Source of the DNA: RBG-16-66-20 sp049651845
GTDB lineage: Bacteria > Pseudomonadota > Gammaproteobacteria > Burkholderiales > SG8-39
Direction of reading: 5' to 3'
DNA: 27,577 nt
Assembly: GCA_049651845.1 (NCBI GenBank)
Contig: JBASCW010000171.1
Location: forward strand, 1-27,577
The position numbers were made by a program, and so were the translations under genes. This document shows, one piece after another, positions 1-7,515 of the stretch (positions are counted from its first letter, which is position 1; the number at the start of each line of letters is the position of its first letter). The notes under the pieces are model-generated. The model was not told where the DNA came from. It ran no database searches and saw only the letters and a program-made list of their open reading frames with translations.

Positions 1-1436
1 AGGTAAGCCCGGCCGGCCCACCAGCGGCGGCCCAGGATCGTCGCCGATCCCACCAGCAGCCAGGCCGACAGCGCCAGTGCGCCTGCCGTCATCACGCCCT
101 TGAGCCCACCGAACGGCAGCGCCGCGACCAGCACCACGCCCGCGATGATGGCCGGGACCTTCAGTCGGGCGGCGGTCTTGCGGAGCTCATCACGCTTCCA
201 GTTCAGCATCGGGCCGAAGACGACCAGGAACAGCAGCGGGATCGCCAGCGGCGCGAAGGTGAGGGCGTAGTACGGCGGGCCGACCGAAATCTTGTCGCCG
301 TTGATCATCTCGATGAACACCGGGCTGAAGGTGCCCAGGAACACGGTGGCGGTGAGCACCGCGAGGAAAAGGTTGTTGAGCGTTACGCCCCCTTCCCGCG
401 ACAGCGGCTGGAACAGGGCTCCGGCCCGAATAGAAGGCGCCCGCCAGGCGTACAGCGCGAGCGACGCCCCGGTGGTCACCGTCAGGATGCCCAGGATGAA
501 GACGCCGCGCTGCGGGTCGACGGCGAAGGCGTGCACGCTGGTCAGGATGCCCGAGCGGACCAGGAAGGTGCCCACAAGGCTGAGCGAGAACGTGAGGATC
601 GCCAGCAGGATGGTCCAGCTGACCAGAGCTCCTCGCCGCTCAAGCACGAGCGCCGAATGCAACAGCGCCGTGCCCAGCAGCCAGGGCATCAGCGAAGCGT
701 TCTCGACCGGGTCCCAGAACCACCAGCCGCCCCAGCCGAGCTCGTAGTAGGCCCAGAAGCTGCCGAGCGCGATGCCGAGCGTGAGGAACATCCAGGCCGC
801 CGTGGTCCAGGGCCGCGACCAGCGCGCCCAGCTCGCGTCCAGGCGCCCGTCGAGCAGCGCGGCGATCGCGAACGCGAACGCCACCGAGAAGCCCACGTAG
901 CCCATGTAGAGCATCGGCGGGTGGAACACCATGCCGGGGTCCTGCAGCAGCGGGTTGAGGTCGCGCCCGTCCTGCGCGGCCGGCAGCAGGCGCTCGAACG
1001 GGCTGGAGGTGAACAGCATGAAGCACAGGAAACCCAGGCTCACCAGCCCCATCACGCCCAGGATGCGCGCCAGCATGTCCTCGGGCAGCGCGCGGCTGAA
1101 CACCGACACGGCCAGCATCCACACCGAAAGCATCAGCACCCAGAGCAGGAGCGACCCTTCGTGGCTGCCCCAGGTCGCGGCGATGCGGTAGGCCGTGGGC
1201 AGGCGCGAGTTGGAATTGGTCGCGACGTTGAGCACCGAGAAGTCGTTGCTGTAGAACGACCAGGCGAGGCAGCCGAAGGCGAACGCCACGAACACCAGCT
1301 GGCCCTGCGCGGCGGGGCGCGCGAGCGCCATGAAGGCCGGGATGCGCTTGGCCGCGCCCACCAACGGCAGCGTGCCCTGCACCAGCGCGATCACCGCCGC
1401 GATCACCAATGCGAACTGCCCGAGCTCTGGAATCAT
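1..1436 (-). CDS. ccmF: Cytochrome c heme lyase subunit CcmF (3' part cut by window edge)
   Basis: CcmF is an inner-membrane protein that works with CcmH to attach heme, delivered by CcmE, to apocytochrome c in the periplasm. About 478 N-terminal residues are visible (family about 650) and the rest lies beyond the left edge. The protein starts MIPELGQFAL and is almost entirely hydrophobic helices. It carries the family signature WGSHEGSLLLW near residue 90 and the tryptophan-rich WWD heme-binding segment (WGGWWFWDPVENASLMPW) near residues 230-250. The ATG overlaps the ccmE stop codon as ATGA. A GGAGG ribosome site lies in the last ccmE codons, so translation is probably coupled. It is the last visible gene of the ccmABCDEF operon. 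ccmG and ccmH would be expected to the left. Confidence 0.96.
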   Translation of the reverse strand, partial: MIPELGQFALVIAAVIALVQGTLPLVGAAKRIPAFMALARPAAQGQLVFVAFAFGCLAWSFYSNDFSVLNVATNSNSRLPTAYRIAATWGSHEGSLLLWVLMLSVWMLAVSVFSRALPEDMLARILGVMGLVSLGFLCFMLFTSSPFERLLPAAQDGRDLNPLLQDPGMVFHPPMLYMGYVGFSVAFAFAIAALLDGRLDASWARWSRPWTTAAWMFLTLGIALGSFWAYYELGWGGWWFWDPVENASLMPWLLGTALLHSALVLERRGALVSWTILLAILTFSLSLVGTFLVRSGILTSVHAFAVDPQRGVFILGILTVTTGASLALYAWRAPSIRAGALFQPLSREGGVTLNNLFLAVLTATVFLGTFSPVFIEMINGDKISVGPPYYALTFAPLAIPLLFLVVFGPMLNWKRDELRKTAARLKVPAIIAGVVLVAALPFGGLKGVMTAGALALSAWLLVGSATILGRRWWAGRAY

Positions 1437-1900
1437 CGGCCGCCTCCGGAAGGAACCACGCTCTTCGCCGCTTTTTCCGCTTCGGCCTTGGAGAGCGCGT
1501 GCGCCGCCTCGGGCGGCATGTAGTTCTCGTCGTGCTTGGCGAGCACCTCGGTGGCGCGAAACACGCCGTCGGGCCCGAGCCGCCCCTGCGCCACCACGCC
1601 CTTGCCCTCCTTGAACAGGTCGGGAAGGATGCCCGTGTAGCTCACCAGGATGGTCTGCGCCGTGTCGGTGACCACGAAATGCACCGTGAGGCCGTCGGCC
1701 TGGCGCTTGAGGCTGCCTTGCTCGACCATGCCGCCGACGCGGAAGGTCTTCTCCAGCGGCGCCTCCTTGGCGGCGATCTGGCTCGGGCTGAAGAAGAACA
1801 CCACGTTGCCCTGGAACGCGTTCAGCACCAGCGCCGCGGCGATGGCGATCAGCGCGACGCCGGCGGCGATGGCGATCATGCGTTGGTGACGGGGCTTCAT
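1433..1900 (-). CDS. ccmE: Periplasmic heme chaperone CcmE
   Basis: CcmE receives heme from CcmC/CcmD, binds it covalently and passes it to the CcmF/CcmH lyase. The 155 residues match the usual length. Residues 8-28 form the N-terminal membrane anchor and the rest is the periplasmic beta-barrel. The heme-binding site is clear: H123 in VLAKHDENYMPP forms the covalent bond and Y127 is the axial ligand (the H-x3-Y motif of the family). The tail after residue 130 is flexible and rich in Ala, Lys and Gly, as is common. The start overlaps the ccmD stop and the end overlaps the ccmF start by 4 bases each. Confidence 0.97.
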   Translation of the reverse strand: MKPRHQRMIAIAAGVALIAIAAALVLNAFQGNVVFFFSPSQIAAKEAPLEKTFRVGGMVEQGSLKRQADGLTVHFVVTDTAQTILVSYTGILPDLFKEGKGVVAQGRLGPDGVFRATEVLAKHDENYMPPEAAHALSKAEAEKAAKSVVPSGGGR

Positions 1901-2001
1901 TTTTTCAGCGTCCAGATTTCAATGGCGATGCACAAGGCCGCAACGCCGTACGAACCCCAAACATACAAACCATATCCACCCATGGCTAGGAACTCGCTCA
2001 C
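1897..2001 (-). CDS. ccmD: Small heme exporter protein CcmD
   Basis: CcmD is a tiny one-helix protein that holds holo-CcmE and the CcmABC complex together. Here it is 34 residues: a short N-terminus, then MGGYGLYVWGSYGV, which is the recognisable CcmD signature, a single membrane helix, and a Lys-Lys end. I chose the GTG at 2001 over the ATG at 1983. It forms a GTGA overlap with the ccmC stop, matching the 4-base overlaps at the next two junctions. A GGAAGG lies about 10 nt upstream. Residues before AMGGYG are normal in CcmD homologues. The ATG would give only 28 residues and has no visible ribosome site. Confidence 0.9.
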   Translation of the reverse strand: MSEFLAMGGYGLYVWGSYGVAALCIAIEIWTLKK

Positions 2002-2747
2002 GCCGCGGCCCGCCTTCCATCCTGCGACATGCGCAGCCACTCGGCGTCGCGCTCGCGCTCCAGGATGATGCCGCGCAGCCGCGCGAGCGCGGTGGCGATG
2101 CTGTACATCCAGGCCGCGAGCGCCATCAGCAGCATGCCGGTGAGCATCGTCATGGCCATCGAGGGCGCGCGCGTGAGGCTCACCGACGCGCCCTGGTGCA
2201 GCGTGTTCCACCACTGCACGGAGAAGTAGATGATCGGCACGTTGACCACGCCAACCAGCGCGAGGATCGCGCCGGCGCGGTCGGCGCGCACCGGGTCGGC
2301 GATCGCGCCCTTCAGGGCGATGAAGCCGAGGTAGAGGAACAGCAGCACCAGCTCCGAGGTGAGCCGCGCGTCCCAAACCCAGTACGTGCCCCAGGTCGGC
2401 TTGCCCCAGAGTGCGCCCGACCACAACGCGACGAAGGTGAACATCGCGCCCGTGGGCGCGATCGCCGAGGCCATCATGCCCGACAGGCGCGTGTGGAAGG
2501 CGAAGCCGACCGCGGCCCAGCCGGCCATCACCAGATAGAGGAACATCGACATCCAGGCCGCGGGCACGTGCAGGAAAATGATGCGGTAGGCCTCGCCCTG
2601 CGTCGCGTCCGTGGGCGCGACGAAGAAGCCCACGTACAGGCCCGCCGCCGCGAGCACGGCCGCCAGCGCGGCGAACCAGGGAATCATCTTCCCGGCGACC
2701 GGAAAAAACGCCTGCGGCGAGGCGAAGCGGAACAGTTCGGATGGCAT
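1998..2747 (-). CDS. ccmC: Heme export/handling protein CcmC
   Basis: CcmC is a six-helix membrane protein that loads heme onto CcmE at the periplasmic face. At 249 residues it has the usual length. It carries the WWD heme-binding segment (GTYWVWDARLTSELVL, about residues 120-135). The two conserved external histidines fall at H60 (IIFLHVPAAW) and H184 (WWNTLHQG), the same positions as in E. coli CcmC. The start ATG overlaps the ccmB stop in TGATG, and the end overlaps the ccmD GTG start. The longer open frame upstream of this ATG runs antiparallel through ccmB and ccmA and is not coding. Confidence 0.97.
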   Translation of the reverse strand: MPSELFRFASPQAFFPVAGKMIPWFAALAAVLAAAGLYVGFFVAPTDATQGEAYRIIFLHVPAAWMSMFLYLVMAGWAAVGFAFHTRLSGMMASAIAPTGAMFTFVALWSGALWGKPTWGTYWVWDARLTSELVLLFLYLGFIALKGAIADPVRADRAGAILALVGVVNVPIIYFSVQWWNTLHQGASVSLTRAPSMAMTMLTGMLLMALAAWMYSIATALARLRGIILERERDAEWLRMSQDGRRAAA

Positions 2748-3415
2748 CAATCGAGGGCGACCCGCAGGGCCGCGCAAGCAGCCCAAGGGCCGACCAGCGA
2801 GGATACCGCAAGGAACGCGCCCAGCAGCGATAGGTGCGCGGACGGATTGATCCCGGTCAAAGTTGCCGTGACCGCGCCCGCGCCGAACACCAGCACCGGC
2901 ACGAACAGGGGCAGCACGAGGAGCCCCAGCAGCGCGCCGCCGCCGCGCACGCCGAGCGTGAGCGCGGCGCCCGCGGCGCCGATCAGGCTCAGCACCGGCG
3001 TGCCGATCAGGAGCGAGGCGAGCAGGATGGCGAGCGCGTCGCCAGGCACGCCGTATTGCAGGCCGATGACGGGCGAGACGAGCGCGAGCGGCAGCCCGGT
3101 GAGCAGCCAGTGCGCCAGGGTCTTCGCGAGCACGATCACCAGCAGCGGCTGCGGCGCGACCAGCATCTGTTCCAGCGTCCCGTCGGCGTGGTCGGCGGCG
3201 AACAGGCGCGGCAGCGAGAGCACGGCGGCGAGCAGCGCGGCGATCCAGACCACGCCCGCGGCCATGGCGCGCAGCTGGTCGGGCTCGGGGCCGACGCCGA
3301 ACGGGAACAGGCTCGCCACCACCACGAAGAACACCAGCACGTTGAGCGCGTCGCCCTTGCGCCGCACGACGATGCGCAGCTCGCGGCCGAGGACCAGGAA
3401 GAAGGCCTGCGCCAC
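2747..3415 (-). CDS. ccmB: Cytochrome c maturation ABC permease CcmB
   Basis: CcmB is the six-helix membrane subunit of the CcmAB ABC transporter, whose ATPase releases holo-CcmE from CcmC/CcmD. The 222 residues fit the family. The N-terminal part (FFLVLGRELRIVVRRKGDALN) and the segment DGTLEQMLVAPQPL near residue 80 are typical CcmB motifs. The start is a GTG 3 nt after the ccmA stop codon and the end overlaps ccmC by one base. It sits in the normal order between ccmA and ccmC. Confidence 0.96.
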   Translation of the reverse strand: MAQAFFLVLGRELRIVVRRKGDALNVLVFFVVVASLFPFGVGPEPDQLRAMAAGVVWIAALLAAVLSLPRLFAADHADGTLEQMLVAPQPLLVIVLAKTLAHWLLTGLPLALVSPVIGLQYGVPGDALAILLASLLIGTPVLSLIGAAGAALTLGVRGGGALLGLLVLPLFVPVLVFGAGAVTATLTGINPSAHLSLLGAFLAVSSLVGPWAACAALRVALD

Positions 3416-3418
3416 GCG

Positions 3419-4024
3419 CTAGCTCCCGAGCTCCAGCGCGCGCTCGAGTGCGCCGGAAATGTCCACGTCCTGGTGCGAGGTGAGCACCACCATGCCGCCG
3501 CCGGCGAGATGCGCCGCGCACAGCTCGCTGACGCAGTCGATGCCGCCGGCGTCGAGCGCGGAGTAGGGCTCGTCGAGCAGCCAGAGCGGCTTGTCGGCCG
3601 ACAGCGCCAGCCGCGCGAGCGCCACGCGCTTGCGCTGGCCCTGCGACAGGAAGCGCGCGGGCAGGCCGGCAAGGCGGGCGATTCCAAGCTGTTGAAGGGC
3701 TCGATCAAGATTTCCTTCCTCAAGTCCTGAAAGTCGCGCAGCAAACTGCAAATTCTCCAGGACCGTCAGTTCATCCTTCACCGCGGGCGCGTGGCCGAGG
3801 AACAGCATCTCGCTGCGGTATTCATCGCCGATCGGATCGCCGCGCCAGCGGATAGTTCCCGCCGCCGCGCGCGTGAGGCCCGCGAGCGTGCGTAGCAGCG
3901 TCGTCTTGCCCGCGCCGTTGGCGCCGCGCACGCGCAGCAGCTCGCCGGCGGTCAGCACGAATCCGAGCTGGGAGAACAGGCGCAGCCCGCCGCGCTCGCA
4001 GGCGAGCCCCGAAGTCTCAAGCAT
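3419..4024 (-). CDS. ccmA: Cytochrome c maturation ATP-binding protein CcmA
   Basis: CcmA is the ATPase of the CcmABCD complex; ATP hydrolysis frees heme-loaded CcmE. The 201 residues show Walker A GANGAGKT (34-41), the family's GHAP in place of a normal Q-loop (77-80), ABC signature LSQGQ (126-130), Walker B LWLLDE (147-152) and switch His184. The first gene of the operon, it starts at the ATG at 4024, 75 bp from the divergent transporter gene. A TAAAAT hexamer lies only about 8 nt before the start, so the message could be nearly leaderless (inference). Codons around 3676-3775 are less GC-biased than in the rest of the gene. Confidence 0.95.
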   Translation of the reverse strand: MLETSGLACERGGLRLFSQLGFVLTAGELLRVRGANGAGKTTLLRTLAGLTRAAAGTIRWRGDPIGDEYRSEMLFLGHAPAVKDELTVLENLQFAARLSGLEEGNLDRALQQLGIARLAGLPARFLSQGQRKRVALARLALSADKPLWLLDEPYSALDAGGIDCVSELCAAHLAGGGMVVLTSHQDVDISGALERALELGS

Positions 4025-4099
4025 GCCTCTGATTTTACGCGGGGAAGCGTCCGGCGAACCGGTGCGGCTCGGCGTGGCGATTTCGGGTATCGTGCGCCC
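4025..4099. promoter_or_regulatory. Divergent intergenic region between ccmA and the MFS gene
   Basis: Both genes must be expressed from this 75-bp region. On the minus strand it holds a TAAAAT hexamer close to the ccmA start. On the plus strand a TATCGT hexamer ends a few bases before the transporter ATG. Neither has a convincing -35 box at the right distance, so these are weak candidates and no operator repeat is visible. Confidence 0.35.
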
Positions 4100-5296
4100 A
4101 TGCCGAACCGCTGGCTGGCGCCGTTCCTGAACCTCGGGCACCTGCTCGATCACCTCGCGATGCTGGTGTTCCCGACCGCGGTGGTGGCGATCGGGCGCGA
4201 GTGGGGGCGCCCCTATTCGGAGCTGCTGCCGCTCGCGCTCGGCAGCTTCATCGCCTTCGGCGCCTTCGCGATCCCCGCGGGCTGGCTCGCCGACCACTGG
4301 AGCCGCTACAAGGTGCTGGCGCTGTTCTTCTTCGGCATCGGCGCGTCGCTCTTTCTCACCGGCTTCGCGCAGGCGCCCTGGCAGATCGCCGCCGGCCTCA
4401 CGCTGACCGGCGCCTTCGCCGCCATCTACCACCCGGTCGGCATCGCGATGCTGGTCGCCGCGCCCGAGAAGATGGGGCGCGCGCTCGGCTGGAACGGCCT
4501 GTGGGGCAACCTCGGCCTCGCGTTCGCCGCGCTGCTCACGGGCGCCCTCGTGGACGCCTTCGGCTGGCGCACCGCGTTCTTCGTGCCAGGAGTGATCTGT
4601 GTGGTCGCAGGATTTTTGTTTTTGTCTCTAGTGAAAGATCCAGGGAAAACGAAGAAAACCTCGAAATCCCTCGGCTTGCACGTGGACGCGCGCATGATGG
4701 CGCGCATCTTCTCGATCATGCTGGTGGCCACCGCCTGCGGCGGCATCATCTTCAACTCGACGACGATCGCCATGCCGAAGGTGTTCGACGAGCGCCTGCA
4801 GGCGCTCACGCAGACCAACCTGGGCATCGGCGCGCTGGTGGCCGCGGTCTACGCCATGGCCGCGTTCGCGCAGGTGGTGATGGGCGCGCTCATCGACCGC
4901 ACCGAGCTGCGCCGCCTGATGATCGGCGTCGGCCTGGTGCAGATCCCGATGCTCTGGTTCGCGGCCAACCTCGAAGGCTGGGCGATGCTCGCCGCGGCGC
5001 TGCTGATGATGCTGGCGATCTTCGGCCAGATCCCGCTGAACGACGCGATCGTCGGCCGCTACGTCGCCGACGAGTACCGCGCGCGCGTGCTGGGCGTGCG
5101 CTACGTGGTGTCGCTGGGCGTGGCGGCGGTGGCGGTGCCGATGATCGCCGCCCTGCACAAGACCGCCGGCGGCTTCAGCAACGTGTTCCTGGTGCTCGCG
5201 GCGATGGCGAGCGGTGTGTTCATCGCCTCGTGGTTCTTCCCCTCGCGCGCCGAGCTCACCGCGCACAAGGAAAAGCTCGCCAGCCAGCCGGTTTGA
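4100..5296 (+). CDS. Major facilitator superfamily transporter
   Basis: This is a 398-residue inner-membrane protein with about 12 hydrophobic helices in two halves. The basic loop GWLADHWSRYK (near residue 75) is the MFS motif between helices 2 and 3, and the repeated half has GALIDRTELRRL near residue 265. The central cytoplasmic loop is SLVKDPGKTKKTSKSLGL, around residues 176-193. The substrate cannot be told from sequence. It is divergent from ccmA and ends 28 bp before the hairpin bordering the CRISPR array. The stretch 4589-4672, which encodes the end of helix 6 and the central loop, uses AT-richer codons unlike the rest of the gene. Confidence 0.9.
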   Translation: MPNRWLAPFLNLGHLLDHLAMLVFPTAVVAIGREWGRPYSELLPLALGSFIAFGAFAIPAGWLADHWSRYKVLALFFFGIGASLFLTGFAQAPWQIAAGLTLTGAFAAIYHPVGIAMLVAAPEKMGRALGWNGLWGNLGLAFAALLTGALVDAFGWRTAFFVPGVICVVAGFLFLSLVKDPGKTKKTSKSLGLHVDARMMARIFSIMLVATACGGIIFNSTTIAMPKVFDERLQALTQTNLGIGALVAAVYAMAAFAQVVMGALIDRTELRRLMIGVGLVQIPMLWFAANLEGWAMLAAALLMMLAIFGQIPLNDAIVGRYVADEYRARVLGVRYVVSLGVAAVAVPMIAALHKTAGGFSNVFLVLAAMASGVFIASWFFPSRAELTAHKEKLASQPV

Positions 5297-5324
5297 AGTG
5301 CCCTTGCCGAGCGCGCGCGAGAGC

Positions 5325-5372
5325 GCACCGACTCGTGAGGGTCGGGCTTGCCCGGCGCTCACGAGTCGGTGC
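5325..5372. repeat. Long inverted repeat (hairpin) running into the first CRISPR repeat
   Basis: Positions 5325-5339 (GCACCGACTCGTGAG) and 5358-5372 (CTCACGAGTCGGTGC) are perfect 15-base inverted copies separated by 18 bases. The loop itself holds a smaller hairpin (CGGGC-TT-GCCCG). There is no T-run after it, so it is not a standard intrinsic terminator, though it could slow read-through from the transporter gene. The right arm includes the first 8 bases of the first CRISPR repeat, which differ from the other repeats. It may be a REP-like intergenic element; no second copy was seen in this window. Confidence 0.85.
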
Positions 5373-6192
5373 TCCCTCTCTCACCCCGGATAGCTACAAT
5401 ACCAGGACGTGGTCACCAACTCGCCCTTCGGTTGTAGCTCCCTCTCTCACCCCGGATAGCTACAATGGCGGCGCGCGCCTGATGCGCGACGGCATGGTTG
5501 TAGCTCCCTCTCTCACCCCGGATAGCTACAATCTCGGCGTAGTGCTGGCCACCGGCTTGAACGTTGTAGCTCCCTCTCTCACCCCGGATAGCTACAATTT
5601 GCCGCTCAAGTGGGGCGGCGAGGTCGTGGTTGTAGCTCCCTCTCTCACCCCGGATAGCTACAATGAAGGCGAACATGGATCCGGCGGCCATCGCGTTGTA
5701 GCTCCCTCTCTCACCCCGGATAGCTACAATAAGGCGGAGATGCTGGCCGCCCGTGGGAGGGTTGTAGCTCCCTCTCTCACCCCGGATAGCTACAATCGCC
5801 GCTTCTTCGTTGACCGTGTGCGCTATGTTGTAGCTCCCTCTCTCACCCCGGATAGCTACAATGTGAAGCACGGCGGCACGATTCACTCATCGGTTGTAGC
5901 TCCCTCTCTCACCCCGGATAGCTACAATCAATGTTCGACAACATGACGGTCTCCTCGCGTTGTAGCTCCCTCTCTCACCCCGGATAGCTACAATGAGATG
6001 CTGATTGACGTGACGCGCGTCCTGGTTGTAGCTCCCTCTCTCACCCCGGATAGCTACAATATCTCGAAGATCGTCCCGGTCATCACGGTCGTTGTAGCTC
6101 CCTCTCTCACCCCGGATAGCTACAATCTGTCGACGCGCTTCTCGGCGCTGACTAGCGTTGTAGCTCCCTCTCTCACCCCGGATAGCTACAAT
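5365..6192 (+). CRISPR. Type II-C CRISPR array, 13 repeats and 12 spacers
   Basis: Thirteen 36-nt repeats beginning GTTGTAGCTCCC and ending GGATAGCTACAAT alternate with twelve spacers, all exactly 30 nt (period 66). Repeats start at 5365, 5431, 5497, 5563, 5629, 5695, 5761, 5827, 5893, 5959, 6025, 6091 and 6157. Repeats 2-13 look identical. Repeat 1 differs at positions 3, 5 and 6, where it merges with the inverted repeat on its left. The repeat closely resembles the Neisseria meningitidis II-C repeat. The crRNA strand is plus, because the tracrRNA anti-repeat pairs with that strand and an intrinsic terminator follows on the same strand. No AT-rich leader or sigma-70 promoter is visible to the left. 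Each repeat ends in a TACAAT -10-like box. Confidence 0.98.
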
Positions 6193-6203
6193 CGCCCTCT
6201 CGT

Positions 6204-6243
6204 AAGCCCCCGTCAGACTTAGGTTTGGCGGGGGTTTCTTTTT
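6204..6243 (+). terminator. Intrinsic terminator after the CRISPR array
   Basis: An 11-bp stem (6204-6214 with 6227-6237; core CCCCCG/CGGGGG, two G-U pairs) has a 12-nt loop and is followed by TTTCTTTTT. The T-run lies on the plus strand only, so it ends rightward transcription of the array and supports that direction. It lies just before the cas2 stop codon on the other strand, so the cas operon has no matching terminator here. Confidence 0.85.
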
Positions 6244-6253
6244 AAAATCCTGC

Positions 6254-6586
6254 CTAAAAGAGCAGCAATTGATTGGCTTTGACTGCCTTTTCCTGGAAGA
6301 GGGGCAACCCAACCAGCAGGATCATGCTTGCGTACTGCTTTTCGGTGACTGTCAAGCACCGCACGGATCCGTCCGGTGGCAGGTTTGACACCAGTCGTTC
6401 CGTGTGCTTCTTCTCCGCGTCTCGCCCGTTCAGGATTCGGCCATAGACGGAGAACTGGATCATGTCGAAGCCGTCGTTAAGCAGGAACTTCCGGAATTGA
6501 GTGTAAGCGCGCCTTTCGGCGCGCGTTCCCACCGGGAGATCGAAGAATACGAGGAGCCGCATATATCGTCTCGTATCCTCGGCCAT
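6254..6586 (-). CDS. cas2: CRISPR-associated endonuclease Cas2 (type II)
   Basis: Cas2 is the small dimeric partner of Cas1 in the spacer-integration complex. It has 110 residues with the ferredoxin-like first strand RLLVFFDLPVGT; D16 is the conserved aspartate. The segments FRKFLLNDGFDMIQFSVYGRI and LTVTEKQYASM are typical of type II Cas2. I chose the ATG at 6586, which begins two bases after the cas1 stop codon. A second ATG at 6562 (MRLLVFFD) is possible. It is the last gene of cas9-cas1-cas2 and faces the array. Confidence 0.96.
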   Translation of the reverse strand: MAEDTRRYMRLLVFFDLPVGTRAERRAYTQFRKFLLNDGFDMIQFSVYGRILNGRDAEKKHTERLVSNLPPDGSVRCLTVTEKQYASMILLVGLPLFQEKAVKANQLLLF

Positions 6587-6588
6587 GA

Positions 6589-7515
6589 TCAAGCTTCGGG
6601 ACGGTGCTGCCTCAGTCCAGTCAATTGAGGCAATTCCAGGGCACTTTCGGGCTCGCCGTCGAAGATTCTGACCAAGGATTCGGTTGCCTGTTCCACTGCC
6701 GCGAGGACGGTCATGTCGCCACGCGGCATGCGCACGTCGACATTGAGCAGCGCGACCAAGTCGATCTTGTCGCTCGGTGTCAGTTCCGTACGCTCCGCCT
6801 GGCCGATCGGCGCCTGCTTCGCGACGTGAAGATCCACGAGGGGGCGGAAGGGTTCGATCAGGTCGTCGGCGAGATTGAACGCGTTCTGTTCGCTGGCGTG
6901 ATACAAGCCAACGCTCGGAAACAATCCGTGCGCGACCAGTCCGCGCGCGATCGCGCCCCGCATGACGGCATAACCATAGTTGAGCGCGGCGTTGATCCAG
7001 CCGTCCGGGCCCCGGCGGAAGGGTTTGCCGAACAGCGCGGGAAAGTAGTAGGCGCTCGCCTGTGCTTCCATGTTGTCGCTGTCGCCGGAGCGGACGCGTT
7101 TCCCGATCAGGTCGAGGCGCTTCCATTCGTCAGGGTTGTCGCAGCGCCCGCTGAGCTTGAGGCTTCGCCCTTGGTTGGAAATCTTGACTTTGACAATCTC
7201 CGCCCAGGCCCGTTTTGCCGCCGGTTTGTCGATCGCAAGTTGCAGCCGCAGCATCCGAGTGGCGCGCGTATGCGTCAGGAAGGGGAGAAAGACGCCGTTG
7301 GGCTGGTGGTTGTCTCCCGTGGAATAGATGCCGATGCCGTACTCGCCGCAGGCTGACAGTACCGGGTGCGTGACCGTGATCTCTCGGTGGTTGAGCACGA
7401 TCACGGCGATATCCTCGAACGGAACTCGCGCCGATTGTTCCTGCTCCACGATCAGCGAGAAATGCTCCCGGCGAAGCTTCGCCGGCTGGGAGATGACGAC
7501 GCTACGCCAAGCCAT
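6589..7515 (-). CDS. cas1: CRISPR-associated integrase Cas1 (type II)
   Basis: Cas1 is the metal-dependent integrase that inserts new spacers at the leader-repeat junction. The 308 residues match type II Cas1. The likely metal ligands are E150 (in DNMEAQASAYYF), H206 (GLYHASEQNAFNLADD) and E221 (DLIEPFRP), with the same spacing as in Streptococcus Cas1. The start ATG overlaps the end of cas9 by 14 bases, with no clear ribosome site, so it is probably translated by coupling. Only cas1 and cas2 accompany cas9. The absence of csn2 or cas4 is what defines subtype II-C. Confidence 0.97.
   Translation of the reverse strand: MAWRSVVISQPAKLRREHFSLIVEQEQSARVPFEDIAVIVLNHREITVTHPVLSACGEYGIGIYSTGDNHQPNGVFLPFLTHTRATRMLRLQLAIDKPAAKRAWAEIVKVKISNQGRSLKLSGRCDNPDEWKRLDLIGKRVRSGDSDNMEAQASAYYFPALFGKPFRRGPDGWINAALNYGYAVMRGAIARGLVAHGLFPSVGLYHASEQNAFNLADDLIEPFRPLVDLHVAKQAPIGQAERTELTPSDKIDLVALLNVDVRMPRGDMTVLAAVEQATESLVRIFDGEPESALELPQLTGLRQHRPEA

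Noticed and set aside
5467..5496. Spacer 2 shares 12 bases (ATGCGCGACGGC) with the FDH gamma gene at 24404-24415
   Set aside because: Twelve bases out of 30 in GC-rich DNA is expected by chance, so it is not a self-target.
4201..5946. A 581-codon plus-strand frame overlapping the transporter and the array
   Set aside because: It is a shifted shadow of the transporter (Arg/Ala-rich, no domain) joined to the array.
6247..6275. Minus-strand TTGCTG, 17 bases, TTAAAA as a promoter reading into the array
   Set aside because: It lies inside the end of cas2, the -10 box is poor, and the tracrRNA and terminator show that crRNAs come from the other strand.
5413..6312. Open frames on both strands through the CRISPR array giving repeated peptides such as VVAPSLTPDSYN and IVAIRGERGSYN
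   Set aside because: The 66-base period is a multiple of three and the repeats lack stops, so the frames stay open by arithmetic. The array, tracrRNA and cas genes explain the region.
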